Assembly (NCBI GenBank): GCA_002292215.1 | Contig: DBBN01000001.1 | Location: 14,748 to 32,607, forward strand | Source: Glaciecola sp. UBA983 | GTDB lineage: Bacteria; Pseudomonadota; Gammaproteobacteria; Enterobacterales; Alteromonadaceae | Length of the DNA: 17,860 nucleotides | Direction of reading: 5' to 3' | Part shown: positions 1-9,155 of the stretch, piece by piece | Layout: each line of letters opens with the position of its first letter | How positions within the stretch are numbered: the stretch's first letter is position 1 | Notes under the pieces: model-generated | Database searches by the model: none | Told to the model about the DNA's origin: nothing | Seen by the model: only the letters and a program-made list of their open reading frames with translations | Position numbers and translations under genes: made by a program

Positions 1-1
1 C

Positions 2-2266
2 CGCAATCTTTGTGTCTTGATAGCGACATTATTCGTACTGACTGCCTGTGGCGGAGGTGGAGGTGGCTCTACCACCCCAACTACTCCGGCGCCGACGAAC
101 CCGACTACACCACCACCAGCGCCGACCGTTAATATTTCAGGGCCTGGCAATGTAGCTGAAAAAACCCCAGTAACCTTAACGGGTTCATCGAGTTTTACGG
201 GTAACGTGACATATACTTGGACACAAACAGGTGGCACGCCAGTTCAACCAGTCGCTAATGGCAACACCATTACGTTTACTTCACCTGGGGTATTTGGGAT
301 AAACGTATCGGATTATATGGAATTTACCTTAGTTGCAACTAAAGATGGCGTTTCAACGGATCCTATTTGGTTTACCTTGTATGTTGAAAGTCAAAATACC
401 TTTGAAGATAATGCTGAATATTTTACCACTGCCGGCTTTAGTGCCAAAGAGAGTTATTTGCAAATAGCTGAAGTAGTGCGCCAAGCGGTTAATCGTATTG
501 CTCAACCTGATACAGCTGCCCGCGCGGTCTGTTATAACGGTGGCGAAGAAACAACAACCCATACGGACACTGATGACAACGGCATGATCAGTGCGACAGA
601 CAATATTCGCATTACGTTTAATGACTGCTCATCCCCAATATTAGATACGTACGCTTTTGGTTATCTGGATGTCACAGTAACCGAAGCATCGTTGGCTAAT
701 AAAACACTAAATGCATTGATTTCACTGGATAATTTTTCTGTATCAGATGAATTTGATCGCGATACTATTATTTCCAGTCAAGGTGAACTGGAATTACAAT
801 TAAGTGAAACCGATACCACCCGTAATTATGCGATTAGTAACAGCCAACCTGTCGTGTTTAGTGTACTGAACATTCCTTTTATTAGTATTGATTCTTCCAG
901 TTTTAGTAAGACTCAAAACCTCAATCTGGCCAAATATACATTAGAATTAAACGCGCAAATTACCGAGTTTTTATCGCAATCGACTTTTAACGTTACGACA
1001 AACACTCCTCTGAGTGGGTTTTTAGGCGAGTTTCCTAATCAAGGTGAGTTGAGCATTGGTCAGCCCGGTGGCGAAAGCTTTAGAGTCCAACCCAACAACA
1101 TTATTGACTCAGATATGCTTAAGTTAATTGTTAATGGTCAAACCTATCGCACAAGATGGTCTGAATATGTCGAAGGCACATTGTTTGGTTTTGATAACGC
1201 CAACCAATACACCAACGAATATCGTATCGATAACTTTGTTAACTTTGGTCAATTAACTAGTTTTTTACAGTTTTCAAATATTGAAGCGCCGGTTTTAAAG
1301 CTACTCATGTCACGTCCAATCGATAGAGTCGATATTTCGAGCCTTACTTTTAGACTCGATGGATTTCCTTATACCACAGTGCCCACCGAAGTCACCACTG
1401 ATGGTGCATTGTTGACGGTGACTCCACTAGTCCCATTAAAAGCAGGAATGACTTATAGTATTTATGGCATTGATGTCTTTAGTGAGTTTGGTCAAGCCGC
1501 TTATATGTCTTTTCTTGATATAACGACTAGCGATGCGGTTATCCCTAACATCACGGCGACGTCACGTGCGTACCGCCAAGATGATTATCCCACGTTAGAT
1601 GCTTCAGCAAGTGAATTAAATGCAGGCTCAAACCTAACGATATTATGGACTGAAGTGAGTAATGTAGGAGTGGTGTTTGCGGATGCTAGCGCTGCGATAA
1701 CAGCAATCAGCCTACCAAATAATGTCAATGATTCAGTGACCGCTGATATTAAAATCCGCTTAACCGTGAGTAACGAAAGCGGTCGTACAGCGCAAGAAGA
1801 CATTACCCTTAGCCACCAGCCTTCTCCGGCGTCTTACATCAGCTTAGTGAGTGCTGAAGGCGATTATATTGGTCAAGGAGCATTATGGTTTTTAAATCAA
1901 CCCATTGCTTTTTCAAGTGAGTCCACCAACCAAACTCCTAGTGAGTTAGTGCTTAATTATAATGGTGGCTCATCATCATGGTGGATGAATATTCAAAGCG
2001 CCGATGGCTCACCATTAGCTATTGGAGAGTACTCAGCACAACGCTGGCCATTCCAGGGACCTGGGTTTGCTGGGTTTGATTTTAGTGGTGATGGACGCGG
2101 ATGTAATGAACTCACCGCAGACTTCGAAATCATTGAGTTAGCTTATGCTAGCAATGGTGATTTAGCACAGTTATCGGTTGATTTTACCCAATATTGTGAA
2201 TATGCAGGTGCACCGCCATTACGTGGACAAGTGCGCTTTAATTCAAGTATGCGGATTAATCCATAA
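2..2266 (+). CDS. Large multidomain surface lipoprotein, 5' end outside window
   Basis: The frame is open to the left edge, so the true start lies a few codons upstream. The TTG at 17 is only the first possible start codon inside the window. A hydrophobic stretch leads to a lipobox L-T-A-C with the lipidated Cys at 47-49, followed by six glycines and a Pro/Thr-rich linker, so the product is an exported lipoprotein. Counting the codon at 17 as residue 1, residues 36-123 look like a PKD/Ig-type beta domain. Residues 184-195 (DTDDNGMISATD) match the spacing of an EF-hand calcium loop. Residues about 430-500 resemble a Big_5-like Ig domain (SRPIDR, then PLKAGMTY). A second Ig-like stretch and a Cys-containing C-terminal beta region (GDGRGCN) follow. 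I do not recognise a named family. A role in surface binding or adhesion is a guess. It ends just before a strong terminator. Confidence 0.8.
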   Translation, partial: RNLCVLIATLFVLTACGGGGGGSTTPTTPAPTNPTTPPPAPTVNISGPGNVAEKTPVTLTGSSSFTGNVTYTWTQTGGTPVQPVANGNTITFTSPGVFGINVSDYMEFTLVATKDGVSTDPIWFTLYVESQNTFEDNAEYFTTAGFSAKESYLQIAEVVRQAVNRIAQPDTAARAVCYNGGEETTTHTDTDDNGMISATDNIRITFNDCSSPILDTYAFGYLDVTVTEASLANKTLNALISLDNFSVSDEFDRDTIISSQGELELQLSETDTTRNYAISNSQPVVFSVLNIPFISIDSSSFSKTQNLNLAKYTLELNAQITEFLSQSTFNVTTNTPLSGFLGEFPNQGELSIGQPGGESFRVQPNNIIDSDMLKLIVNGQTYRTRWSEYVEGTLFGFDNANQYTNEYRIDNFVNFGQLTSFLQFSNIEAPVLKLLMSRPIDRVDISSLTFRLDGFPYTTVPTEVTTDGALLTVTPLVPLKAGMTYSIYGIDVFSEFGQAAYMSFLDITTSDAVIPNITATSRAYRQDDYPTLDASASELNAGSNLTILWTEVSNVGVVFADASAAITAISLPNNVNDSVTADIKIRLTVSNESGRTAQEDITLSHQPSPASYISLVSAEGDYIGQGALWFLNQPIAFSSESTNQTPSELVLNYNGGSSSWWMNIQSADGSPLAIGEYSAQRWPFQGPGFAGFDFSGDGRGCNELTADFEIIELAYASNGDLAQLSVDFTQYCEYAGAPPLRGQVRFNSSMRINP

Positions 2267-2300
2267 GGCAAGATAAGATAAAACAAATTAAGATAGACAC

Positions 2301-2341
2301 AAAAAAGCACCATAACAGGTTATCTATTATGGTGCTTTTTT
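2301..2341. terminator. Bidirectional rho-independent terminator
   Basis: A perfect 15-bp inverted repeat (2301-2315 with 2327-2341) encloses an 11-nt loop. The stem core is GCACCATAA, flanked by A6 on the left and T6 on the right, so a U-tract follows the hairpin on either strand. It lies between the convergent lipoprotein and prolyl oligopeptidase genes and can terminate both. Confidence 0.9.
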
Positions 2342-2356
2342 ATGGTATGTCATTAA

Positions 2357-4528
2357 TTAGAGTGCGGTAATTCCCATATTAAACAACGTAAATCCGTACA
2401 TGTCGGTGGTTTGTTCTATGGTTTTGCTGATCGGTGTGCCGGCGCCATGTCCAGCGTCGGTTTCAATACGGATCAGAGTTGGATTTGTGCCGGTATGCTT
2501 GGCTTGCAGCTGTGCGACAAATTTGAATGAATGCGCAGGTACAACACGATCATCGTGATCTGCCGTTGTGACTAATGTTGCAGGATAGTCTATACCCGAT
2601 TGCACGTTTTGTACCGGAGAGTAACCTAATAAGTATTTAAACATTTCAGCACTTTGCTCAGCGGTACCATAATCATATGCCCAACCCGCTCCAGCTGTGA
2701 ATGTATGGTAGCGAAGCATATCTAATACTCCTACAGCGGGCAGCGCAACTGCGGCCAGATCAGGACGTTGAGTCAACACTGCTGCAACCAATAAACCTCC
2801 GTTAGAGCCGCCACGCAAAGCCAGTTTTTGACTTGAGGTATATTTATTTTCTATCAAGTATTCGCCGGCTGCGATAAAGTCATCAAACACGTTTTGTTTT
2901 TGTAACAACGTACCCGCTTGGTGCCATGCTTTGCCGTACTCGCCACCACCACGAATATTAGGAACAGCATAGATCCCACCTAATTCTAACCACGCCGCAA
3001 CGGTGGAGCTAAAATTTGGGGTCAGACTCACATTAAATCCGCCATACCCATACAACATCGTTGGATTAGTCCCATCTAATTGTGCATCCTTGTGATGGGT
3101 AATGATCATCGGAACCTGCGTACCGTCTTTAGATTTATAGAAGACTTGCTTGCTAACATATTGTGACCCATCAAAAGCAATCTTTGGCTTGTTGTATAGC
3201 TCTGTCGTTCCTTGATCGATAGCCAGCTTGTAAATGGTCGAAGGCGTGACATAATTGGCAAAGGTATAGTAAGTTTCCGTATCTGTACTTTTACCCCAGA
3301 ACGAGCCAACTGTACCCACTCCTGGCAACTCAATATCGCGTATTTTAGTGCCATTAAGATCGTATTGACTGACCTTTGAAATCGCATCCACCATGTATTC
3401 AGCAAAAATCGTCCCGCCTGCATAACTTGGGGATAGTACATGTTCAGTCTCGGGGATCACGTCAATCCAATTGCTGACGTCAGGCGCTGACACATCCACT
3501 TTGATGATTTTGGTATTGGGCGCATCTTCGTTGGTGACTAAATACAGTGTTGAGCCTTTATTCGTTAGCATATAGACATCTGAGGCGATATCTTGTTTCA
3601 CCGTTTGCCATTGGCTATCGGACTGAGTTAAATCCTTAACATAGGCGCGGTTACCTGAAGTTGAATTGGCTGCGCTAACAAATAAGTAACGGTTATCTTC
3701 GCTGACTTGAGTACCGATGTAACGGTGCTTTTCGGCTTGAGTATGACCAAAAATAGCTTTGTTGTCACGTTGAGCAGTACCCAGTTCATGGTAATAAACT
3801 TTGTGTTGATCAGTCTTATCACTGAGCTCTGAGCCAGTTGGTTTATCGTAGCTAGAATAATAAAAACCCGCGTTTTTATACCAAGAGATCCCGCTGAACT
3901 TAACATCTTGCAGGGGCTCACCGATAAGTGTTTTTGTCTGAGCATCCATCACATACACTTCACGCCAGTCACTGCCGCCAGTCGAAGTCATGTAAGCTAA
4001 GGTCTGTCCATCATCACTAAAATACATCCCCGCTAAAGAGACAGTGCCATCAGCACTAAAGTTATTCGGATCAATAAACACTTCAACCGCTTCATTGGCT
4101 TTTTGGCGATAGACAACACTTTGGTTTTGTAAGCCGTCGTTTTTGTAGAAGTACGTGTAATCCCCTTCTTTGAAAGGTGATGAGATACGCTCGTAATTGA
4201 TCAAATCCGTCACGACTTGTTCAATTTTGTCACGATAAGGGATCTGAGCAAAGTAAGCTTGAGTCACTTCGTTTTGAGCTTTAACCCAAGCACCTGTCTC
4301 GGCACTGCGATCATCTTCTAACCAACGGTACGGATCGGCAACCGCTGTACCAAAGTAGGTATCAACCACATCGCCAGTACGAGTGTCAGGGTAAGTTAGC
4401 GGCATATTTTTTGCCATAGTCATATCACTTATAGGGTTGTTAGTTTGTTCATTAGTGGGCGTTGGCTGGCATGCAGTTAAGACGCTAATGGTCATTGCCG
4501 ATACCGCGAGTAGGGGGAGTATTTTCAT
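2357..4528 (-). CDS. Prolyl oligopeptidase, S9A family, lipoprotein form
   Basis: This serine peptidase cleaves short peptides after proline. The 723-residue product starts with a signal peptide ending in a lipobox (VLTAC, Cys at residue 20), so it is probably a periplasmic, membrane-anchored lipoprotein. An N-terminal seven-bladed-propeller region (roughly 45-450) precedes the alpha/beta hydrolase domain. The full catalytic set is present: Ser575 in GGSNGG, Asp659 in DHDDRVVP, and His694 in AGHGAG. R661 occupies the place of the S1-site Arg of porcine enzyme. The length is normal for the family once the signal peptide is allowed for. A Shine-Dalgarno AAAGGAC (4537-4543) precedes the ATG. It lies 100 bp downstream of the GntR-type gene on the same strand; co-transcription is possible but not shown. 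Confidence 0.95.
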   Translation of the reverse strand: MKILPLLAVSAMTISVLTACQPTPTNEQTNNPISDMTMAKNMPLTYPDTRTGDVVDTYFGTAVADPYRWLEDDRSAETGAWVKAQNEVTQAYFAQIPYRDKIEQVVTDLINYERISSPFKEGDYTYFYKNDGLQNQSVVYRQKANEAVEVFIDPNNFSADGTVSLAGMYFSDDGQTLAYMTSTGGSDWREVYVMDAQTKTLIGEPLQDVKFSGISWYKNAGFYYSSYDKPTGSELSDKTDQHKVYYHELGTAQRDNKAIFGHTQAEKHRYIGTQVSEDNRYLFVSAANSTSGNRAYVKDLTQSDSQWQTVKQDIASDVYMLTNKGSTLYLVTNEDAPNTKIIKVDVSAPDVSNWIDVIPETEHVLSPSYAGGTIFAEYMVDAISKVSQYDLNGTKIRDIELPGVGTVGSFWGKSTDTETYYTFANYVTPSTIYKLAIDQGTTELYNKPKIAFDGSQYVSKQVFYKSKDGTQVPMIITHHKDAQLDGTNPTMLYGYGGFNVSLTPNFSSTVAAWLELGGIYAVPNIRGGGEYGKAWHQAGTLLQKQNVFDDFIAAGEYLIENKYTSSQKLALRGGSNGGLLVAAVLTQRPDLAAVALPAVGVLDMLRYHTFTAGAGWAYDYGTAEQSAEMFKYLLGYSPVQNVQSGIDYPATLVTTADHDDRVVPAHSFKFVAQLQAKHTGTNPTLIRIETDAGHGAGTPISKTIEQTTDMYGFTLFNMGITAL

Positions 4529-4628
4529 ACAAGTTTGTCCTTTGTTGTTATTTTTATTATCAGCGGGGGATAATAAAGCAAAGGAGGTAGTGACGGCAAG
4601 TGCTAGAGATAATACACGTCTTTAAGAG

Positions 4629-5315
4629 CTATAATCTTGATTCTATTAAAGCGACCGCATCACTTAATACTTCGTAAATCAATGTTTGAGCACTAGCACC
4701 ATCGCCATCTTTGATAGCATTATAAACTTTCACATGAAAGGTCACATCGGTGTTGGAGATCCCTTTGACTTGGTTGGTATAGCGAATACTGACACGTAAT
4801 GCAGCATCAACAAACTGGGTCAGCTGAATAAAAAAACGATTGCCACTGGCTAATAAAATCATGTTCAAAAAATTAATGTGCGCATCAAGCTGATCATCTA
4901 ATCCCTCTTGTGCTTCAGCAATCCGATACAACGCCTCTTCAATTTGCGATAGCTGCTTGGGTGTCGCATTTTCAGCAGCTAGTTTTGCGGCCATTGGTTC
5001 AATCGCAAAGCGTACTTGGGTAAATTCTTTGAGTAATTGTAATGATGGTTTGCTTTTGAGGATCCACTCCAACACCTCACTGTCATATAAATTCCAGTTA
5101 GACTCGGGATTAACCGTAATACCTTGCTTTGGACGAGAAGATATCAAGCCTTTGGCTGATAACATTTTGACCGCTTCTCTGGTCGCACTACGGCTTACTG
5201 AAAATTGCTCACACAACACCGCCTCCGAGGGCATTCTAGTGCCAATAGGATAATCCCCTTTGACTATCGCCTCACCCAATTTATGAGTGAGTTGTTGTGT
5301 TAAATTTTTGGACAT
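4629..5315 (-). CDS. GntR-family transcriptional regulator, FadR/FCD subfamily
   Basis: The 228-residue product has a winged helix-turn-helix at about 8-70 (GTRMPSEAVLCEQFSVSRSATREAV, here split by the typical SR-x-T-REA motif). A WNLYDSEVLEWI linker follows, reminiscent of DgoR-like sugar-acid regulators. The C-terminal all-helical FCD ligand domain spans about 94-220. FCD domains usually bind a metal plus an organic acid. Here His194 (TFHVKVYNAI) is kept, but the usual D-x-x-F-H segment reads DAHINFLNMI, so the metal site may be altered. The ligand is unknown. Uronic-acid or alginate metabolism is suggested only by the lyase relic 3.8 kb away. No clear Shine-Dalgarno precedes the ATG. The upstream region is AT-rich, with a partial dyad (TATATACTCAGTTATATA) that could be an autoregulatory site. 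Confidence 0.88.
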   Translation of the reverse strand: MSKNLTQQLTHKLGEAIVKGDYPIGTRMPSEAVLCEQFSVSRSATREAVKMLSAKGLISSRPKQGITVNPESNWNLYDSEVLEWILKSKPSLQLLKEFTQVRFAIEPMAAKLAAENATPKQLSQIEEALYRIAEAQEGLDDQLDAHINFLNMILLASGNRFFIQLTQFVDAALRVSIRYTNQVKGISNTDVTFHVKVYNAIKDGDGASAQTLIYEVLSDAVALIESRL

Positions 5316-5473
5316 TTTATATACTCAGTTATATACCATTTATCATATAATTGCCCAGTCATTATGGAGGCATAGTCATGCTGAGTAAATAAGTTAAATC
5401 AGATAAATGATTCTTAATGGTATGATGTTGAAATTCCGATATTATTTTTGGTTCTATTTTGCTACTAATTTGG

Positions 5474-5479
5474 TATCAT
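5474..5479 (+). promoter_or_regulatory. Possible -10 element of the tRNA-Arg promoter
   Basis: TATCAT lies 15 nt before the tRNA and is followed by a G/C-containing discriminator, as expected for a stable-RNA promoter. The -35 is poor: TTGGTT at 5448-5453 is 20 nt away, and there is no better match at 17 nt. Confidence 0.35.
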
Positions 5480-5494
5480 GCCAGCGCAAAATAC

Positions 5495-5571
<77 letters not shown>

Positions 5572-5656
5572 TTTCCTCTCTTTTATGGCCTTTGCTTTTA
5601 TTTGTCACCAATCAGTAAAAAGTTGGTGGTGACGTGATGGTGACGATATTTAATCA

Positions 5657-6481
5657 GCGCCGTCATTATCAGCTAAATTTTCAGGCTATTTTGATTGGGC
5701 CAATATCGATGTGGTGCTCACACCCGAATTTACCCCCGATAACTATATTAATGGCGATTATTTTTCTTTTTTTTCACCGCAGTATTCACCTATTTCGGGC
5801 ACTAATGTTGCGCCGAGTTTTAATGTTACAGGAGCCCAACTGCCCAGTTCTCCAGAATATGCAGTGCGTATCAGTAAATCCCTAGGTTCTACTGAGCTTG
5901 CACTTTATGGCTATCGTGGTTTCTACAAATCCCCATCGAGTATGACAGATACTGGCCAACCTTACTTTTCTGCTTTACGCGTTTATGGTGCAAGCGCGAT
6001 TACACCGTTTGCTCAAGGATTATTCAATGCAGAGTTTGCGTACTATGATTCGACCGATGATGAGCACGGTAGCCACCCTCAGATCCCTAACTCACAAGCA
6101 CGGTATTTGTTAGGATATGAACAAGAACTGATCAAAAACCTCACAGGTTCGGTGCAGTGGTATCTGGAACACACCACTGAATATGCAGCACTTGTCAGCC
6201 ATTCGCTAACATCTGAATTTGAGCCTGCACGCAGTCGGATTGTGGTAACCCAAAGGCTAATGTACCGAGCCTTACAACAAACCCTTACATTCAACGCGTT
6301 TAATTTTTATTCCACTAGTGATGCTGATGGGTATTTGAAATTCAGCACGGACTATAGTCCCACGGATGACTGGCGCCTAACGGGTGGTGTTAATGTGTTT
6401 TATGGCGACCAGCCTCATACTTTTTTTAACCAATTTTCAGATGCAAGCAATGCCTTTATTCGATTGAGATTGTTTTACTAA
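5657..6481 (+). pseudogene. Outer-membrane beta-barrel protein, N-terminally truncated
   Basis: The recognisable reading frame runs from about 5657 to the stop at 6479-6481 (about 270 residues). An in-frame stop sits at 5651-5653, and no signal peptide or convincing ribosome site precedes it. The only early start is the GTG at 5711, which lies inside barrel sequence. The protein shows alternating beta-strand patterns and ends in IRLRLFY, a typical C-terminal barrel strand with a terminal aromatic residue for Bam recognition. This part looks like the C-terminal portion of a porin-like protein; I cannot name the family. The stop lies 12 nt before the sulfide:quinone oxidoreductase start, suggesting a former operon. 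The first 85 bp after the tRNA show no coding signal. Confidence 0.6.
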
Positions 6482-6493
6482 TAAGGAACTATC

Positions 6494-7497
6494 ATGGCTA
6501 AGATCGTTGTATTAGGTGCAGGAACCGGCGGTATGCCGGCTGCATATGAAACCAAAGAAATGTTAGGTGCCGAGCATGAGGTTGTCGTTATTAACGAACA
6601 TCCTGAGTTTAGATTTGTTCCATCAAACCCTTGGATTGGTGTGGGATGGCGAAAGCCCCATGCTGTCACACTACCATTGGCAAAATACTTACGTAAAAAA
6701 GATATTGGCTTTATTTGTGCCCGCGTAACCGCCATTAATGCAAAACAAAACACCTTGACCACCGACAATGGCGAGTCAATATCGTATGATTATCTCATCA
6801 TCGCAACAGGTCCCAAATTGGCGTTTGCCAACATCGAAGGGGCAGGACCTGAGCATCATACACAATCGGTCTGCACCCTCGATCATGCACAACAATGCTA
6901 TACCGATTTTCAAGCACTTGTACAGCATCCAGGGCCTGTGGTGGTGGGCGCATTTCAAGGAGCGAGTTGTTTTGGTCCTGCATACGAATATGCATTTATT
7001 TTAGATAAGACATTGCGTGATGCCAACATTCGAGACCAAGTTCCCATCCAATTTGTCACCAGTGAACCTTACATTGGACACTTAGGTTTAGGCGGTGTGG
7101 GTGATTCAAAAAGCCTATTGGAATCCGAATTACGTATGCGTGGGATCACATGGATCTGTAATGCAATGGTCGATAAAGTTGAAGCAGGCATGATGCATAT
7201 CTCAGAGCTCAATCGTAAAGCACAAGTCGAATTCACCCATGATTTACCGTTCAAGCATGCGATGCTGATCCCGCCATTTGTCTAGCGGATATGGGCGATA
7301 CGGGTGCGGCGTTTGTGGCAATACCGCAAATACCGCCACGTAATAAAACTTGGTTTAAGCAAGGTAAGTGGGTGCACTACGCCAAAATTGCGTTTGAACG
7401 CTATTTTTTATACAAAATGAAAACGGGTAACAGTGAACTTTTTTATGAAAAAGCCATGCTCAAAGCCCTAGGGATCGAACGAATAAAGAAAGATTGA
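6494..7497 (+). pseudogene. sqr: Sulfide:quinone oxidoreductase (SQR) with internal deletion
   Basis: Intact SQR is a membrane-peripheral flavoenzyme that oxidises sulfide to sulfur species and reduces quinone. A good AAGGAA (6483-6488) precedes the ATG. The first frame (263 codons, to the TAG at 7283-7285) has the FAD-binding GAGTGG (8-13), PSNPWIGVG, Cys127 and Cys159 (ASCFGPAYE). It stops just after HAMLIPPF. The C-terminal part resumes at once in another frame at about 7276, as ICLADMGDTGAAFVAIPQIPPR, read with the ATG at 7291 in frame, and continues to 7497. From memory of the family, about 90 residues that normally join these two blocks are missing, including the third redox Cys (GVCVA region). 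The coding capacity is therefore broken by a deletion that also shifts the frame. The enzyme should be inactive. Confidence 0.85.
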
Positions 7498-7498
7498 G

Positions 7499-7612
7499 TC
7501 AAGTTATTTTACGCTGCTCTTCCATCAATACGATGCCTGGCTCTTGCCATTCGCGGAAGATTTTGTTGACCCGTTGACCCGAGCCCATGGTAATATCGGG
7601 ATCAAATCCATA
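7499..7612 (-). pseudogene. Possible C-terminal relic of a Crp/Fnr-type regulator
   Basis: Between the SQR relic and the dehydrogenase gene, the minus strand reads about 37 codons ending in TGA (7499-7501). They include SGQRVNKIFREWQEPGIV, which resembles the recognition helix and following wing of Crp/Fnr-family regulators (usual form SRQRVN..L..W...GLI). The frame is closed upstream by a TGA at 7613-7615, and no start or cyclic-nucleotide-type domain is seen. If real, this is a gene end left behind by a deletion. The match is short and made from memory, so it could be chance. The rest of 7613-7739 holds no gene that I can support. Confidence 0.3.
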
Positions 7613-7739
7613 TCAAATGTTGTGAAATATTTTAGAAATGAAGAGGCAACTGCCACTTATTTTATTGATGGGTATTTTATTGTCAGTGCCGCGATTTACC
7701 CTAAAGACAACATGCAGCGCAAATACACGAGGATACAAA

Positions 7740-8660
7740 ATGTCTATTAATTATGAAGGTCAAGTCGCCATTGTCACCGGTGCAGGCGCAGGTCTAGGCC
7801 GCTCACATGCATTAGGATTAGCGGCACGTGGCGCTAAAGTTGTCGTCAACGATTTAGGTAGGAATGGCCAGAATTCTGCTGCCGCGCTTGGTGTTGTCGA
7901 TGAGATTGTTGCCGCAGGCGGTGAAGCAATTGCGCACCACGCCAATGTGGCAAACATGGCTGAAGTCCAAGATATGGTTCAGCAAACGATGGCTAAATGG
8001 GGTCGTATCGACATTTTAGTCAACAATGCAGGAATTTTGCGTGATAAATCATTTGGTAACATGGATATCAGTGATTTTGAGTTAGTGGTACAAGTCCACC
8101 TTATGGGAGCTGCAAACTGTTCAAAAGCAGTATGGGATATCATGAAAGACCAAGAATACGGTCGTATTGTGATGACGTCTTCATCATCGGGTTTATATGG
8201 AAACTTTGGTCAAGCCAACTATGGCGCCGCCAAAATGGCAGTCGCTGGTTTAATGAACACCTTGTGTATCGAAGGCCATAAATACAATATTCGCGTCAAC
8301 TGTTTAGCACCAACAGCCAATACAGCCATGACTGAAAACCTTATCGGTGATCAACGCATTCTGGATTTAATGACCCCGGAATCAGTCACGGCGGGCTTGT
8401 TAGCTTTAGTCTGCACTGATGCACCTAATCGCACTATTTTAGCAACGGGTGCTGGCGGTTATGCACGCACTATCGTGTATGAAACAGCAGGTATTTATTT
8501 ATCGCCTGAAGAACAAACGCCAGAAAACGTATTGGCCAACATGGATCAGATCAGCAATCCCGATAATCAAACGGAATTAACAGCTGGCTGGATGCAAACT
8601 GATAAATTTGTCGCCAAAGCAGCTGCTGCGCTCGGCGTTGATTTAAGCAAAAAAGACTAA
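7740..8660 (+). CDS. Short-chain dehydrogenase, 3-hydroxyacyl-CoA dehydrogenase type
   Basis: The 306-residue NAD(P)-binding Rossmann enzyme has TGAGAGLG (13-20), NNAG (95-98), a catalytic Ser near 148 and Y161-G-A-A-K165. The opening (MSINYEGQVAIVTGAGAGLG) and the motif VVVNDLG match the SDR branch related to the N-terminal domain of the peroxisomal multifunctional enzyme (17-beta-HSD4). It probably oxidises or reduces a beta-hydroxyacyl-CoA or related substrate in the cytoplasm. The ATG at 7740 is chosen because GAGG (7729-7732) lies 7 nt upstream and family proteins begin here. The frame is open further back to an ATG at 7638, but that extension has no family similarity. It appears intact although its neighbours are decayed. 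Confidence 0.9.
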   Translation: MSINYEGQVAIVTGAGAGLGRSHALGLAARGAKVVVNDLGRNGQNSAAALGVVDEIVAAGGEAIAHHANVANMAEVQDMVQQTMAKWGRIDILVNNAGILRDKSFGNMDISDFELVVQVHLMGAANCSKAVWDIMKDQEYGRIVMTSSSSGLYGNFGQANYGAAKMAVAGLMNTLCIEGHKYNIRVNCLAPTANTAMTENLIGDQRILDLMTPESVTAGLLALVCTDAPNRTILATGAGGYARTIVYETAGIYLSPEEQTPENVLANMDQISNPDNQTELTAGWMQTDKFVAKAAAALGVDLSKKD

Positions 8661-8709
8661 AGATAATCTGTTAAGGGTGTTTGGAAGTACTATTGCTCGA
8701 TCACCTTTT

Positions 8710-8925
8710 TTATTTCCAGCCGTGGCGCCACTGCTCAGGATCTTTTAAATCACGCCAATCAATGTCTGCTTGCCGCTTGGACAGCACCGCTTCAATTTGG
8801 CATAGCTCGACCCCCCCCTCATCCGTAAACTTCATTTTGGCAATGATAAAATGCTTTTCTTTATTCTGCGGTGTGACAGCCGTCCACTTACTATTTAAGA
8901 GTTTAGTGGGATTAATTTGGTGCAT
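8710..8925 (-). CDS. Small tryptophan-rich conserved protein, TIGR02450 family
   Basis: The 71-residue protein begins MHQINPTKLLNSKWTAV and ends DWRDLKDPEQWRHGWK, with Trp at 14, 57, 66 and 70. This pattern matches the TIGR02450/DUF2389 family of small conserved proteins common in marine gammaproteobacteria; the function is unknown. The ATG is preceded by AGGAT at a suitable distance. It has no signal peptide or membrane segment, so it is probably cytoplasmic. It is transcribed toward the dehydrogenase gene, from which its end is separated by 49 bp. It shows no sign of decay. Confidence 0.85.
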   Translation of the reverse strand: MHQINPTKLLNSKWTAVTPQNKEKHFIIAKMKFTDEGGVELCQIEAVLSKRQADIDWRDLKDPEQWRHGWK

Positions 8926-9130
8926 GACTATCCTGTGATTATTGTATTGGCGTAATTCAGTATACGCTAGGTTATTGATTAGATGGAACAGATCCTAGCC
9001 AACAACACACAATTAGCATGTCATTGGCGTTGTAAATACTTTGCATTTTTAACGTAAACAAAATACACTTTATTTGTTAACCTTTTTGAAAACCAATGAA
9101 AGATTTAGTTACTACCAATTTTTATAGTTA

Positions 9131-9141
9131 TGGTAATACCA
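9131..9141. promoter_or_regulatory. Palindrome TGGTAATACCA, candidate operator
   Basis: A perfect 5-1-5 palindrome lies just before the Shine-Dalgarno of the alginate-lyase relic. A related half-site (ACTACCAATT, 9111-9120) lies about 20 bp upstream, and both are followed by CCAATT. Its size and TGGT/ACCA ends suit a GntR/FCD-type dimer such as the regulator at 4629-5315. That assignment is inference. A perfect copy was not noticed elsewhere in the window. Confidence 0.4.
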
Positions 9142-9155
9142 ATTAAGGAGCGAAT

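Noticed and set aside
3015..3035. ATTTGGGGTCAGACT, resembling the REP-like arm, inside the prolyl oligopeptidase gene
   Set aside because: It encodes SLTPNF, a conserved family motif, has no inverted partner nearby, and differs from the arm after GGGTCAGA.
5605..5630. GTCACC/GGTGAC dyad downstream of the tRNA
   Set aside because: Only a 6-bp stem with an imperfect inner match and no U-tract; not enough for a terminator or attachment site.
7638..7739. In-frame extension of the dehydrogenase with a signal-like start (MKRQLPLILLMGILLSV)
   Set aside because: SDR enzymes of this type are cytoplasmic and begin at the ATG at 7740, which has its own GAGG. The extension has no family similarity and includes polar residues unsuited to a cleaved leader.
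7544..7750. 68-residue open frame between SQR relic and dehydrogenase
   Set aside because: No ribosome site, no recognisable composition or family, and it overlaps the dehydrogenase start.
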